47,947 nt of DNA from Acidisoma silvae (lineage in GTDB: Bacteria > Pseudomonadota > Alphaproteobacteria > Acetobacterales > Acetobacteraceae): assembly GCF_020618775.1 (NCBI RefSeq), contig NZ_JAESVB010000024.1, positions 1-47,947 of the forward strand, written 5' to 3'. Shown here one piece after another: positions 16,865-27,571 of this stretch (the stretch's first letter is position 1; each line of letters opens with the position of its first letter). Position numbers and translations under genes: made by a program. A model generated the notes under the pieces. It saw only the letters and a list, made by a program, of their open reading frames with translations. It was not told the origin of the DNA and made no database searches.

Positions 16865-17473
16865 TTGAAATATCATAGTCTGGCTTTCGTATTGACCTTG
16901 GGCATTGTGGCAGTCGGTGCCGGGTCGGTGCAGGCGCAAACATCCCAGAGAACTCGAGGGACGGTGACCTCGGTCAAGGGGGATGTTGCGCAGGTTACAA
17001 CTCACCAAGGTGCCATAATCTCGATCGATCTAACTACCGACACAAAATTCGCGGATGTCACCTACGCGAAGATAACGGACATCAAACCAGGAAGTTTTGT
17101 GGGCACCGCAGCAGTACCGCAGTCGGACGGAACTTTAAAAGCGCTCGAAGTTCACGTCTTCGCATCTGCTCTCCGGGGTTCTGGAGAGGGCAATCGCGCC
17201 TGGCAAGGCGATGGCCGGACAGGTTCGATGACCAACGGAACGGTCGGCGACTTGGTCGTAGCAAATGGCCGAACGATGACGGTCAGCTATCACGGTGGCC
17301 AGAAGAAAATCGTGGTACCCCCAGATGTGCCAATCGTCTTCATCGATAGCGCATCGCGCCTCGAGTTTGTGAAGGGACAACACATCATCGTCTTTGGTCA
17401 TAAAGGCGGTGATGGGAATCTGACTGCCGACCGCATTCTCATCGGTCGCGACGGTCTTGTGCCGCCCATGTGA
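16865..17473 (+). CDS. Secreted hypothetical protein (DUF5666-like)
   Basis: The 202-residue product has a signal peptide (KYHSLAFVLTLGIVAVGAGS, ending VQAQT) and a repetitive beta-rich body with segments such as RGTVTSVKGDVAQVTTHQGA and GTVGDLVVANGRTMTVSYHG. This resembles the DUF5666-type tandem OB-like folds, with no catalytic motif. It starts at TTG 34 bases after the MOSC gene, so the two are probably cotranscribed. It is likely periplasmic. Confidence 0.6.
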   Translation: MKYHSLAFVLTLGIVAVGAGSVQAQTSQRTRGTVTSVKGDVAQVTTHQGAIISIDLTTDTKFADVTYAKITDIKPGSFVGTAAVPQSDGTLKALEVHVFASALRGSGEGNRAWQGDGRTGSMTNGTVGDLVVANGRTMTVSYHGGQKKIVVPPDVPIVFIDSASRLEFVKGQHIIVFGHKGGDGNLTADRILIGRDGLVPPM

Positions 17474-17477
17474 CGAG

Positions 17478-17503
17478 AAAGAGCCCTTACTGGGGGCCCT
17501 TTT
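17478..17503. terminator. Candidate terminator between convergent genes
   Basis: AAAGAGCCC (17478-17486) pairs with GGGCCCTTT (17494-17502), with one mismatch and a 7-base loop, followed by T. It lies between the ends of the secreted-protein gene and the oppositely oriented aldehyde oxidase operon. Confidence 0.4.
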
Positions 17504-17525
17504 CCCAATTAGCGTTGGCAATCGG

Positions 17526-19832
17526 TCACATCAGCTTGTCCAAGGTCAGCGGCAAATCCCTAACGCGTTTGCCGGTTGCATTGAAAACGGCATTGGCAAC
17601 GGCCGCAGCGGTGCCCGTTATGCCAATTTCACCGATGCCATGCGCCCCCATGGGCGTGTGTGGGTCTGGGATATCGTTCCAGATCACATCAATTTCGGGG
17701 ACGTCCATATGCGCAGGCACATGATACTCGGCCAGGCTGGGGTTCATGATGCGGCCGTTCCGCTCATCGAACTGCGTCTCCTCCATCAGGGCGAGGCCGA
17801 GGCCCATGATGATGCCGCCACGGAACTGGCTGGCCGCCGTCTTGGCGTTCAGGATGCGCCCGCAGTCGAATGACCCGAGGAAACGACTGATGCGTGTCTC
17901 GCCGGTGACGGCATTGACACGCGCCTCACAGAACATGGCGCCATAGGAATGCATCGACCAGTTCTGCAGCTCCATCGGCGGCGGCGCATCTTCCTGGACG
18001 ACAATCTCGTCCCGCCCCGCACGCCCCATAATGGATGCGTAGCTCTCGGACCTTGCGAGGTCCGCCAGCGCGACGAGGCCGCCATTGAAGCCACCGACTT
18101 CCTCGGGCCTGAGGCCGGCGAGCGGAGACGCGTTGCCCGCTAGGATCAGAAGTTGCGCGAACAAGGCGTGTTGCGCCGCGACGATGGCCGCGCCGATCGA
18201 GGCCGACTGCTGAGAGCCGCCAGCCAGAACGGCTCCGGGCATTTTTGAATCGCCGTAGCCAAAGGTCACCTGATCAAGGGGAAGTCCCAAGCGGTCGGCC
18301 GTAACCTGGGAATGCGCCGTCGCCGTGCCCATACCCATCTCGTGGGCCGCTATCTCCACACGGGCATGGCCATCTTTTCTGAGCGTGATCCGTGCGGCGC
18401 CACCTGGCATCCGGTAATAGGGATAGGTGCCGGTGGCACAGCCCATCCCAATTAGCCATTCGCCCTGCCGCACCGATCCCGGCTTGGCGTTCCGCTTTGC
18501 CCAGCCAAACCGCTGAGCACCCGTTCTCCAGGCTTCCACGATGTTCCGCGACGAGAAGGGCTTTCCTTCGGTCGGATGCTTGTCGGGCTCGTTCAGGATC
18601 CGAATCTCAACCGGGTCGATGCCAAGCTTGTCCGCCAGTTCATCCAAGGCGCATTCCAGGCCAAAGGTGCCGACAGCCTCGCCCGGCGCGCGCATGAAGG
18701 TATTGGCCAGCATATCCATTTGCGCGACTTCCACATGCAGCTTAAAGGCGTCAGCCGCATAAGCGCCCCGTGTCGCCAGGATGAACGGCTCCGGTAGGGC
18801 GTTCTGGTGTGACATAGCGACCACGCCCGTATGAATGATCGCCTTTAGGCGGCCGTCCTTGTCGGCACCCAGGGCGACGCGTTGCTCGGTCTGCGAACGC
18901 CCGCCGACCATCCGGTAGACGCCCTCCCGCGACAAGGTGATGCGAACGGGTCGACCGGCAAGCTTGGACGCCGCAGCGCCCAGCACCTGATGCTGCCAAA
19001 GGGTTTTGGATCCAAATCCGCCACCAACATAAGGTGAGGTGACATGAACCTGGCTCTCGTCGATGCCAAAGACCGAGCTGAGAGACCAAGCGGTATGAAC
19101 GACGGCTTGGGACGCGTCATGGACAAGCAGGGCATCACCGTCCCAGGCGACCGTGGCGGCGTGGGGCTCGATCGCGTTGTGGCTGTGGCGAGGAGTGCTG
19201 TACTGCGCATCGATTGATACCGGCACCTGTGTCAGCGCCGCTTCTGCGTCTCCGATCTCGAGCTTGAGTGGGCCACCGCCGAACTCTCCTGTTTTGGTTC
19301 CCCGGCGCTTAGCCTCCTTGAAATTCGTAACCGAAGGTTCGGCTTTGAAGGTCGCGTGGACAAGCGACGAGGCAAAGTCCGCCTGCTCCTGGGTCTCAGC
19401 CAAAACCAGAGCGATCGGCTGGCCATTCCAGTGAACCCGGTCATCCTGCATGATCGGCAGATTGTCGCCGCCGGCGGCCTTTTCAGCGGTCATGAACAGG
19501 GGCATGGGCTTCATGCGCGGCGCGTTTTTATAGGTCATGACCAAAACCACGCCGGGAGCCGCTTCAGCGGCCGAGGTGTCCAAGGTCTCGATGCGGCCCT
19601 TGGCAATGGTGCTGAAGGCCAAGGCGGCATAGGTCAGCCCCTCCTTCACGAACTCGGCCGCGAAGGTCGCCTTGCCCTGCACCTTCAGCGGGCCGTCGAT
19701 CCGGGAGACCGATGTGCCGACAAGGCCATGCTTGTGCCGGATCAAGGGGTCTGGATTATCGCCTTGCCCCCATTGATTGGCAGCCAGCCCAACGGCTGTT
19801 CCCGGATGACCGGCGTTGCTGACCGCGCTCAT
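17526..19832 (-). CDS. paoC: Molybdopterin subunit of PaoC/YagR-type aldehyde oxidoreductase
   Basis: The 768-residue large subunit of a xanthine-oxidase-family enzyme carries the molybdenum site that oxidises aldehydes to acids. Features: the [20 protein letters not shown] start of the a/b hammerhead domain, [10 protein letters not shown] in the Mo-binding domain, and [19 protein letters not shown] near the C-terminus holding the catalytic Glu. The ATG at 19832 overlaps the stop of the FAD gene (ATGA), and this start gives the usual length; a longer frame to 20012 would lie inside that gene. It is the last gene of the operon order maturation factor, 2Fe-2S, FAD, Mo. Unlike the neighbouring dehydrogenase operon, no cytochrome gene or Tat signal is linked to it, so it may act in the cytoplasm. 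Confidence 0.9.
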   Translation of the reverse strand: MSAVSNAGHPGTAVGLAANQWGQGDNPDPLIRHKHGLVGTSVSRIDGPLKVQGKATFAAEFVKEGLTYAALAFSTIAKGRIETLDTSAAEAAPGVVLVMTYKNAPRMKPMPLFMTAEKAAGGDNLPIMQDDRVHWNGQPIALVLAETQEQADFASSLVHATFKAEPSVTNFKEAKRRGTKTGEFGGGPLKLEIGDAEAALTQVPVSIDAQYSTPRHSHNAIEPHAATVAWDGDALLVHDASQAVVHTAWSLSSVFGIDESQVHVTSPYVGGGFGSKTLWQHQVLGAAASKLAGRPVRITLSREGVYRMVGGRSQTEQRVALGADKDGRLKAIIHTGVVAMSHQNALPEPFILATRGAYAADAFKLHVEVAQMDMLANTFMRAPGEAVGTFGLECALDELADKLGIDPVEIRILNEPDKHPTEGKPFSSRNIVEAWRTGAQRFGWAKRNAKPGSVRQGEWLIGMGCATGTYPYYRMPGGAARITLRKDGHARVEIAAHEMGMGTATAHSQVTADRLGLPLDQVTFGYGDSKMPGAVLAGGSQQSASIGAAIVAAQHALFAQLLILAGNASPLAGLRPEEVGGFNGGLVALADLARSESYASIMGRAGRDEIVVQEDAPPPMELQNWSMHSYGAMFCEARVNAVTGETRISRFLGSFDCGRILNAKTAASQFRGGIIMGLGLALMEETQFDERNGRIMNPSLAEYHVPAHMDVPEIDVIWNDIPDPHTPMGAHGIGEIGITGTAAAVANAVFNATGKRVRDLPLTLDKLM

Positions 19833-20815
19833 GACTGATCTCCCGCCAGGCTGGTCATCAAGGCCGCCACGGTACGGATGGCAAGCTCCACCTTGAAGCC
19901 GTTGCCGCTGAGTGGGGTTGCATGCGCGAGTTCCGCCTCTGCCGCTTTGCGGAATGTCGCTTCGGTCGCCGGTGCGCCGAGAAGGGCATTCTCCGCTTTT
20001 TTGGCGCGCCAAGGCTTCGGCGCCACGCCGCCGAATGCCAAGCGGACGCCCGTGACCTTGCCGTCTTCCACCGCCAGGATGGCAGCGACTGACACAAGGG
20101 CAAAGGCGTAGCTCGCCCGATCCCGAACTTTCCGGTAGGTCGACCTGCCTCCAACAAGGGGAGAAGGCAATTCGATCGCCGTAATCAGTTCACCGGGCAG
20201 CAGTACCGTCTCCTTCCCAGGGTCATTGTCTGGAAGGAGATGGAGATCGACCAGTGGTATTACGCGGGCGCCTGTAGGGCCTTGCAGATGAACCAGCGCG
20301 TCGAGCGCGGCTAGCGCCACGCACATGTCTGAAGGATGCGTCGCGACACAGGACGAAGACGCGCCGAGAATGGCATGATTGCGGTTGAAACCATCGATGG
20401 CGTCACAGCCCTGGCCAAGGCTCCGCTTATTACAGCGGGATCCCTCGGTGTCGTAGAAATAGGCGCAGCGAGTTCGCTGCAGAATATTTCCACCAACCGT
20501 TGCCATATTCCGGATTTGTGCCGAAGCACCTGCGACGATCGACCGCGTCAGCATGGGATAATGCGAAAGCACCAGACGATGCTCGGCTAGAGCCGTGTTT
20601 TTGGCGGCGGCACCGATCAGCAATCCACCATCGGCAGTGGGCGTGATCGCCGAAGAAAGACCAGTGACGTCGATAAGCGACGACGGCTGTTCAATGGTTT
20701 CGCGGAGAAGATCGACCAGATTGGTGCCGCCGCCGAGATACTTGGCCTGCGCCATTGCACCGAACTGGACTGCTGATGCCGTGTCGCTGGCACGAGAATA
20801 GGTGAAGGGGGTCAT
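19829..20815 (-). CDS. paoB: FAD-binding subunit, PaoB/YagS-like
   Basis: The 328-residue subunit contains the FAD domain of molybdenum hydroxylases: [18 protein letters not shown] for the pyrophosphate loop at about residues 24-40, [20 protein letters not shown] at about 95-114, and CO_dehyd C-terminal segments. Between them, four Cys (TRCAYF, SRCNKR, QGCDAI and SSCVAT) match the extra [4Fe-4S] site that distinguishes PaoB from xanthine dehydrogenase FAD subunits. ATGA overlaps join it to both neighbours. It passes electrons from the Mo/Fe-S centres to an acceptor. Confidence 0.9.
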   Translation of the reverse strand: MTPFTYSRASDTASAVQFGAMAQAKYLGGGTNLVDLLRETIEQPSSLIDVTGLSSAITPTADGGLLIGAAAKNTALAEHRLVLSHYPMLTRSIVAGASAQIRNMATVGGNILQRTRCAYFYDTEGSRCNKRSLGQGCDAIDGFNRNHAILGASSSCVATHPSDMCVALAALDALVHLQGPTGARVIPLVDLHLLPDNDPGKETVLLPGELITAIELPSPLVGGRSTYRKVRDRASYAFALVSVAAILAVEDGKVTGVRLAFGGVAPKPWRAKKAENALLGAPATEATFRKAAEAELAHATPLSGNGFKVELAIRTVAALMTSLAGDQS

Positions 20816-21345
20816 GCTGCGGCCTCCCTGCTATCCGTCCGGTCTCCCTGTATCGCATGAACCTCGGCAATGGCAGCCACGATGCCGTTATGGGCACCAC
20901 ACCGGCACAAATTGCCGCTCATGCGCTCACGGATTTCCTCTGGCGTCAGAGCGACGCCGTCGTCGTCGAAATCTTCCGTGATGACGCTCGGCACGCCGCG
21001 GTCAAATTCCGCGGCCATGCCAAGCGCGGAGCAAATCTGCCCTGGCGTGCAAAAGCCACACTGAAAGCCATCATGCTCGATAAAGGCCTTTTGCAAGGGG
21101 TGGAGACCGTTGTCTCCGGCCAGCCCCTCGACGGTCATGACATGCCGCCCTTCGCATTGGACTGCGAGCGTCAGACAGGAGAGGACGCGTTGGCCATCGA
21201 CCAATACCGTGCAGGCGCCACAGGCACCCTGGTTGCAACCCTTCTTGGCGCCGAAGAGATGAAGGTCTTCACGCAGCAGGTCTAGAAGCGATACGCGGGG
21301 ATCATGGGGCAATTCGGCCTCATTACCGTTAACCGTGATCGGCAT
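20812..21345 (-). CDS. paoA: 2Fe-2S subunit, PaoA/YagT-like
   Basis: The 177-residue ferredoxin-like subunit holds two [2Fe-2S] clusters. Ligands: [21 protein letters not shown]-type residues for the plant-type cluster (Cys-x4-Cys-x2-Cys and a later Cys), and CGFC with CRCG for the second cluster. The ATG at 21345 follows an AAAGG ribosome site and gives the family N-terminus ([15 protein letters not shown]). A longer TTG-started version to 21369 would overlap the preceding gene and is less likely. E. coli PaoA has a Tat signal for export; this one has none, so the complex probably stays in the cytoplasm. Its end overlaps the FAD gene by ATGA. Confidence 0.9.
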   Translation of the reverse strand: MPITVNGNEAELPHDPRVSLLDLLREDLHLFGAKKGCNQGACGACTVLVDGQRVLSCLTLAVQCEGRHVMTVEGLAGDNGLHPLQKAFIEHDGFQCGFCTPGQICSALGMAAEFDRGVPSVITEDFDDDGVALTPEEIRERMSGNLCRCGAHNGIVAAIAEVHAIQGDRTDSREAAA

Positions 21346-21349
21346 GGTG

Positions 21350-22393
21350 CTACCTTTCAGCGTGTTCAAAGTGACGTTGCTTAACCCGGACGGGTGCGGT
21401 TGCGTTTGGAAGCGGCTCTTTGACCTCTAGCTGGTGTGTCTTGGCCGGATGCGAAGCTTTGGATGCACATCGTTCTTCATAATGGGCGACGACTTGGCTC
21501 AAAATCGACAAGGCAAGCGTTTGAGGATCGCGAGCCCCCGGAATTAGCCCGATCGGACCAAGGATCGAAGCGAGCTTTTCTTGTCCAACACCTTGAAGCC
21601 TCAGGTTTTCGATCCGGCGTTTATGGGTCGCTTGGCTTCCCATTGCGCCGATCAGCAAAAAATCCTGGTCCAGCGCTTGGATCAGAAGGTCACTCTCCCA
21701 CGCGTGATCATGGAACAAAAAGACCGCCGCACTGAACGGATCACCAATGAGGTGGTCAGAACGACCTTGCCTTTGCAAAGGCTGAGCATTCACGCTCAGC
21801 AGGCCCGCTTCAGCGACGACAGCGTCATCCGGGCTGATGACGACGACGTCCGCGCCAAACGCCACAGCGAGACGCGCAAGACAGATCGTCTCCGCCCCGT
21901 GGCCCAGGATAACAAGGCGCAGGTCAGGCCGGTGAACAGCCCGGAAAGTCTCGCCGAGCCAGCCCGTCGTGGATTCAAGATCTGCTCCGAGGGCCACAGG
22001 TTCCGTTCGGCTGAGCTGCAAGGAAACAGTTTCTCGGCGTTCCAACCTGGAAATCGTTTCCGCTAGCACTGCGATTGGCGGGTTTGGCACGATGAGAATG
22101 TCCATCGCGCCCCCACATGGCAGACGGATATCGATGTAGGGGGAGCCCGTGCCAAACCGTATGGTCGAGGTTTCCACTGCCTTAATGGCCTCCAAAGCCT
22201 CGCGGATAGCGGCAGCTTCAACACATCCGCCCGACAAGGAACCCACCGACGCCCCCGTTGAGCTCACGGCTAGGTGTGTTCCGGGCGACCGGGCAGTATG
22301 ACCGATCACATTGGTGATGGTCATGAGAGCCGTGCCCTCTCCGCGACCAGTGGCCTCGGAGAGGAAGCGCAGGATTTGAATAGTGTTCTTCAA
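21350..22393 (-). CDS. paoD: XdhC/PaoD-type molybdenum cofactor maturation factor
   Basis: The 347-residue protein belongs to the XdhC/CoxI family that binds and sulfurates molybdenum cofactor and inserts it into the Mo subunit. The N-terminal XdhC_CoxI domain has GSLSGGCVEAAAIREALEAI with its conserved Cys. The C-terminal Rossmann part contains LVILGHGAETICLARLAVAF and FLLIGAMGSQATHKRRIENL. It is first in the operon; its stop lies five bases before the ATG of the 2Fe-2S gene. In E. coli the maturation gene paoD is last, so the order here is different. The upstream 22394-22648 gap should contain the operon promoter; I could not fix it. Confidence 0.88.
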   Translation of the reverse strand: MKNTIQILRFLSEATGRGEGTALMTITNVIGHTARSPGTHLAVSSTGASVGSLSGGCVEAAAIREALEAIKAVETSTIRFGTGSPYIDIRLPCGGAMDILIVPNPPIAVLAETISRLERRETVSLQLSRTEPVALGADLESTTGWLGETFRAVHRPDLRLVILGHGAETICLARLAVAFGADVVVISPDDAVVAEAGLLSVNAQPLQRQGRSDHLIGDPFSAAVFLFHDHAWESDLLIQALDQDFLLIGAMGSQATHKRRIENLRLQGVGQEKLASILGPIGLIPGARDPQTLALSILSQVVAHYEERCASKASHPAKTHQLEVKEPLPNATAPVRVKQRHFEHAER

Positions 22394-22648
22394 TGTGTTG
22401 CCATTCGAAGTGAAAGGCTCGCCATAACTATCTTTTGTACAGGCCTTTTTTGAAAAAACGAATGACCGGCCAATTCATTCTCTATTTGGCATATGGGTCT
22501 CTCATGCGCTGCGCCAAGAACGAGGTTTATCGATCATCTTGCGCATCAAAGGAGATGCCGAATACCCAAGCGACAATCTAGAATCGTTCTATGATCAGTG
22601 CGGGTGCTTTGTCCCCGCTGAAAATAAGGGGAAGCCCGCGCCGCTCAT

Positions 22649-23878
22649 TTAGGACCCCGGTGCCGCTTTTGGTTCCGGTGATTGCCGCGCTTTGCTAATT
22701 TGCTGAGGCATTACCTGACCCTGGCGGGCGCTGAACTGGCCAATAAGGTAATTGGCCACGGCCGACAGTTCCTCGTCCGTATAGGCACCTGTAAAAGGAT
22801 GCATGAACATCAGCCCCTTGTCGGTTTCGATCTGGCTGCCGTTGGTCAGCACCTGCACGACGTTGTTGCCCGTCACGTCACCTGTGCTGTGCGACCCGCC
22901 AAGTGCCGCCCAAGGCGACTGCCGTCCTGTTCCATTCGGGAGATGGCAGCCCGCACAGGCGCGGATGAAGATATGCTCACCCAAAGCCGCCGTCGTGAGA
23001 GGGGTGATAGTCGCGGGCACGACCTCAGGTCCGTCATCCCGCGCTGGAACGGTGCGAAGGTAGGTAACGATCGCCGAGATGTCTTCCGGCTTGAGATATT
23101 GCAGGCTATCTTCAACGGCCTCAGCCATCGGGCCGGACGCAGGTCCATGGCCAGGAGCCTGGCCGGTCGACAGAAACTCTTTGAGCGATGCGTCTGACCA
23201 CGCGCCAATGCCGTGCACCGGGTCGCTGGTCAGATTGTAAGCGAGCCAACCCGCCTGGATGGCCCCTGCGAATTCCCGACTACTTTTCGCCTGCATGAAG
23301 TTGCGCGGCGTGTGGCATTCGGCGCAATGGCCAAGCGCCTCTACCAGATAGGCGCCTCTGTTCCATTCGGCTGATTTTGAAGAGTCCGGCTCAAACCGTG
23401 CATCCGGATTGTTGATGAGGTTCCAAAATACCATCAACCAACGCTGGTTGAACGGAAATCCAAAATTGTTGGGTTTCGTCGGCGCATGAACGGGAGGCAG
23501 GCTGAAAAGGTAGGCCTTGATCGCCCGCGCGTCGTCGTCGCTCATTTTGGTGTAGGAGGGATAAGGCATGGCCGGATACAGGTGCTGGCCTTCCCGGCCG
23601 ATGCCACGATGAAGCACCCGGAGAAACTGCGCGTCGGTATATTGCCCGATGCCGGTATCCTTATCCGGCGTAATATTGGGCGAGTACAGGTCGCCAAACG
23701 GCAGTTGGAACTGGCGCCCACCAGCAAAGGGCGTGCCGCCGGGCGCTGTATGACAGGCTTCGCAATCCGCCGCGCGCGTCAGGTATTGGCCTTGCTGGAC
23801 AAGGTCGGACGGTGACGCCGCCCAAGCGCCAAACGGCGAGGCTATCGTCAGCAATGAGGCGAGGAGGAAGAGTCTCAT
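22649..23878 (-). CDS. Triheme cytochrome c subunit of dehydrogenase
   Basis: The 409-residue protein has a signal peptide (MRLFLLASLLTIASPFGAWA) and three c-type heme sites: CEACH at residues 39-43, CAECH near 190 and CAGCH near 325. This is the layout of the cytochrome subunits of membrane-bound alcohol and aldehyde dehydrogenases of acetic acid bacteria (AdhB and AldG types), which pass electrons to ubiquinone in the periplasm. Each domain shows the usual distal Met segments (PAMPYPSYTKM for the first). The ATG at 23878 overlaps the stop of the Mo subunit gene (ATGA). It completes a 2Fe-2S, Mo, cytochrome operon. It is intact although its partner is frameshifted. Confidence 0.88.
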   Translation of the reverse strand: MRLFLLASLLTIASPFGAWAASPSDLVQQGQYLTRAADCEACHTAPGGTPFAGGRQFQLPFGDLYSPNITPDKDTGIGQYTDAQFLRVLHRGIGREGQHLYPAMPYPSYTKMSDDDARAIKAYLFSLPPVHAPTKPNNFGFPFNQRWLMVFWNLINNPDARFEPDSSKSAEWNRGAYLVEALGHCAECHTPRNFMQAKSSREFAGAIQAGWLAYNLTSDPVHGIGAWSDASLKEFLSTGQAPGHGPASGPMAEAVEDSLQYLKPEDISAIVTYLRTVPARDDGPEVVPATITPLTTAALGEHIFIRACAGCHLPNGTGRQSPWAALGGSHSTGDVTGNNVVQVLTNGSQIETDKGLMFMHPFTGAYTDEELSAVANYLIGQFSARQGQVMPQQISKARQSPEPKAAPGS

Positions 23879-26062
23879 GACGACACCAGCTGGCCAGTGC
23901 CAAAGGGTATGCGGCGAAGCCGCTTTCCGGTGGCGGCACATATCGCGTTCGCCAGCGCCGGAGCCGCTGCGACCGTTCCGGTTTCCCCAATGCCGCCAAT
24001 CTCACCCTCGGGGTTGTGGACGATATGCACCTCGACTTTCGGTGCCTCGTCGATGCGCAGGATCCGGTAATCGTGGAAGTTGCTCTGATCAACGCGGCCA
24101 TTGGTCAGGGTAATCTCGCTGTAGAGCGCCATGCTGAGGCCGAAGATGAGGCCGCCCTGGACTTGCGCCGCCAAAGTGTCGGGGTTGACGACCGGGCCGC
24201 AATCAACCGCAACATCTGCTTTGATGAGTTGCACCTCATTGTCGCTGCCGACTTCGATCTCCAGCACCGTCGCCATATAGGTCTGGAAGGCAAATTGGAG
24301 CGCGATACCACGCCCTCGACCGGCGGGAAGTTTTTCGTTCCAATTCGACTTTTCGGCTGCAAGGTCCAGAACCGCCAACGCGCGGGGATTTTTCGTCAGA
24401 AGTTTCCGGCGAAAGGTTATGGGATCCTGTTTCGCGGCTGCCGCCAATTCATCCATGAAGCTTTCGATGACGAAGACATTGTGGGTGGGTCCCACGCCGC
24501 GCCACCAGAGCGCTTGGCTCCGACCGGACCCAGGCGACCTGATGCGCCGGGAACTCATAGGGCGTGTCCGCTGACCCCTCGACCGTGTCGGGGTCAAGCT
24601 TGCCACCCTCCGCCATCCCGGGCGGAGCCCATCTCGCCATGACCGATGACCCGGTGGTGCGGTGGGACCAGCCCGTCACATTGCCGGAGGCATCGAGACC
24701 TGCCGAGACCTTGTCATAATAGTAAGGCCGGTAGAGGTCGTGCTGAATGTCCTCCTCGCGCGTCCAGATAAGCTTGACCGGGTAAGGGACATGTTTGGCG
24801 ATGCGCGCGGCCTGGGTCACGCTGTCGACATCGAGACGGCGCCCGAAAGCTCCGCCCATGAACTGATTGTAGACTTTGACGCTTTCCTGCGGCAGCCCGG
24901 TTTCCTTCGCGACCGTCATCTGGGCACGAACCGGCACCTGGGTGCCGACCCAAACGTCGGCGCCATCAGGACGAACGTGAATAGTGGTGTTGATGGGCTC
25001 CATTGGGGCATGAGCCAGGAAGGGGAGCTGGTAGACGGCATCCAGCTTCGTCGCCGCCCCCTTTATTGCCCCATCGGCATCGCCGAGCTTCTTCGCAATG
25101 AAACCGTCCTGCTCAGAATCCCGCGCAAGATGGGCGATCAGGCTTTGCGTGTCGGCATGGGCATTTGGACCGTCATCCCAGACGGGATTCGCCGCCTGCA
25201 GGCCTTTCATCGCGGCCCACATATGGTCGCCGATCACGGCAACGACGTCGTCTAGCTGGACCACATCGCGGACGCCAGTAACCGCCCGTGCGGCTTTCTC
25301 ATCAATCCTGACCAGCTTGCCCCCCAGCACGGGGCTTGCAGCCACCGTGCCGATCTTCATGCCAGGAACCTGGATGTCCATGCCGTAGATGGACGTACCG
25401 TTGACCTTCGCCGGTGTGTCGATTCGGCGCGGCGAGGTGCCAATCAGTTTGAATTCTGACGCCGGTTTGAGCGCGACATGCGTCGGCAAGGGCTGCTTGG
25501 CGGCATCGTTTGCGAGGTCGCCATAGCTGAGGGTCTGCCCGGCCGGACCATGAACGGCGGCCCGTTCAGCCTTACAGGTCGAGGGATCGACCTGCCACTT
25601 TGCCGCAGCGGCGCCGATGAGCATCATGCGGGCGGCGGCTCCCGCCTCCCGCAGCGGCTTCCAACTCCCGCGAATGGAGGCAGAGCCACCAGTCGCCTGC
25701 TCGCCCAGAAGAGGGTCCGTGTAAAGCCTGAGGTTGGGCGGAGCCGCTTCGACCTCGATCTGGTCCATACCGACCTCGAGCTCCTCGGCGAGGAGTGTCG
25801 AGGCGCCAGTATAAATCCCCTGGCCGCACTCCGTATTGCGCATGATGAAGGTAATGACCCCCTTGGGGTCGATCCGGATGAAAGCATTTGGCTCGAAATC
25901 GCCGTCGAAATCCGGCGGCGGCATCGGGGTAGCGCGGGTCAAAAACTGGGCAGCGCTGGCCGTGGCGTTGAGGTGCAGCCCGATCAGGAGACCGCCTCCT
26001 GCCGCAAGGCTTGCCTTGAGCAGGCCACGGCGTGACAGCGTCTTGGGCGCCAACGCGTTCAT
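23875..26062 (-). pseudogene. Tat-exported Mo subunit of aldehyde/IorB-type dehydrogenase, frameshifted
   Basis: Two frames together encode one large Mo subunit of the IorB/AldH type, about 728 residues. The first part starts at 26062 with a Tat signal (SRRGLLKASLAAGGGLLIGL) and contains FIMRNTECGQGIYTGASTLL and YNQFMGGAFGRRLDVDSV, ending AWVRSEPSALV. The second part continues from LWWRGVGPTHNVFVIESFMD to GGIGETGTVAAAPALANAI, which has the catalytic Glu, and stops at 23875. The break is at about 24505-24520; the span leaves one extra base relative to a whole number of codons. Without correction both halves are useless, so this is either a recent inactivation or a sequencing error. The 2Fe-2S gene stop and this ATG are one base apart (TGAGATG), and it overlaps the cytochrome gene. 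Confidence 0.85.
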
Positions 26063-26063
26063 C

Positions 26064-26516
26064 TCAGGCCTCCGCCGCTGCGTGAATGGCCGCCCGGATG
26101 CGGACATAGGTCGCACACCGGCAAATATTTCCAGCCATCGCCACGTCGATATCAGCGTCCGTCGGCTTTGGCGTCGCGTCGAGCAGCGCGGTCGCGGCCA
26201 TGATCTGCCCAGACTGGCAATAGCCACACTGGACAACCTCATGATTGAGCCAGGCTCTCTGGATCTTGGCGCCGCTCGGCGTCTCGCCTACGGCCTCGAT
26301 GGTCGTGATCGGCTGGCCAGCCACGCTCGATGCCGGAAGCAAGCAGGAGCGGACAGCATTGCCGCCCACATGGACCGTGCAGGCGCCGCATTGGGCAATT
26401 CCACAACCGAACTTCGTGCCTGTCATACCCAGGACATCGCGCAATACCCAAAGCAACGGCATGTCGGGCGGGACGTCAACCTGATGAGCCTGGCCGTTGA
26501 TCAGAAGCTGAAACAT
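26064..26516 (-). CDS. 2Fe-2S subunit of aldehyde/IorA-type dehydrogenase
   Basis: The 150-residue small subunit carries two [2Fe-2S] clusters. Ligands: the plant-type set in [17 protein letters not shown] plus the downstream Cys of VRSCLLPA, and the second set in CGYCQSG and NICRCATY. It begins [20 protein letters not shown], normal for IorA/AldF-like subunits, which enter the periplasm bound to the Tat-signalled large subunit. It is first in the operon with the Mo and cytochrome c genes. The 210-bp region upstream should contain the promoter. Confidence 0.88.
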   Translation of the reverse strand: MFQLLINGQAHQVDVPPDMPLLWVLRDVLGMTGTKFGCGIAQCGACTVHVGGNAVRSCLLPASSVAGQPITTIEAVGETPSGAKIQRAWLNHEVVQCGYCQSGQIMAATALLDATPKPTDADIDVAMAGNICRCATYVRIRAAIHAAAEA

Positions 26517-26727
26517 GGCTGTTTGCCTCGATTTGGAGCGACCGTAGAAACAATCCGGTCTTTATAGGCTTCGACAAAATCAGCATGTGCCAAAATAAGG
26601 AATGACGCCAGACCACATAACATCTATCGGAATTTGAAATTTATTTGCGAATAGTTCTGAATCTCATCGACAGGCACAAAAATTTGGGAGTCTGCTTGTA
26701 GACACAGTGAAAGTCTCCAATGCCTCA

Positions 26728-27571
26728 TCATGCTTTGTGGACAGCAGCTGACAGGGTTCCAGCGGCGGCAAGCAGAACCACAACAGTCCAAGGGGGCGCT
26801 TTCCAAACCGTGAGGAGTAGGAAACCAGCCGTCGCAAGCCCAACGTCTTCCGGCGTGACGACGGCATTGACCCACACTGGACTGTAGAGTGCAGCGCCAA
26901 GAATACCGACCACGGCCGCGTTTGCGCCGCGCATCACGTTTGTGTGGTTGGACGTGAGCGCAGCTTGTCCCAAAACGGCAACATTCCATGCACAAGGAGC
27001 AAGCCCGGCAAAAATATTGCGACAAGCGCGACAATTGCCCCGGCGATCCCATTGGGTTGATGAGTCGTGGCCGCGCCTAGATAAGCGGCAAATGTAAAGA
27101 GTGGGCCCGGCATAGCTTGAGCAAATCCATATTCGGTTAAAAAGGCATAGTTTGTCACCCAGCCGGATTCAACAACCGCAGAATGGAGCAAGGGTAGAAC
27201 GACATGACCTTCATGAAAAACCAGCGCACCGGAACGGTAAAATGCGTCGAAGAAAGACAGCACCTGAATGTCATTCGCGGACGATAGAAATGGCACAATC
27301 ACGAAACAGCAAAAAACAAACCAAGAGCGAGGCCACCGCCCTGCCGCGAAACCGGAAATTTCAGTTGACCTGCCGCGGGAGCCACACCGTCGCGACACAA
27401 GTAAGATCCGGCCAAGGCTCCACAGACTATGGCGGCTATTTGGCCGAAGGCACTGTCAAATGTGACAACAATTGCTATGGCCACCAGCGCAATCCCGGCA
27501 CGGGTGCGGTCCGGCGTATCGCTGCGCGCCATGCCCCAGACAGCTTGTGCGACCACAGCAACTGCCACGAG
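26728..27571 (-). pseudogene. chrA: Chromate transporter ChrA, 3' remnant
   Basis: Three frames together encode the middle and end of a ChrA/CHR-family membrane transporter. The first, from about 27571, reads VAVAVVAQAVWGMARSDTP and GQIAAIVCGALAGSYLC and ends by 27299. The second reads SFFDAFYRSGALVFHEGHVV, EYGFAQAMPGPLFTFAAYLG and LVAIFLPGLLLVHGMLPFWD. The third reads GANAAVVGILGAALYSPVW. Two frameshifts separate them. The 5' third of the gene is missing, cut at the end of the IS3-derived mini-element at 27572. A functional product is not expected. Confidence 0.85.
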
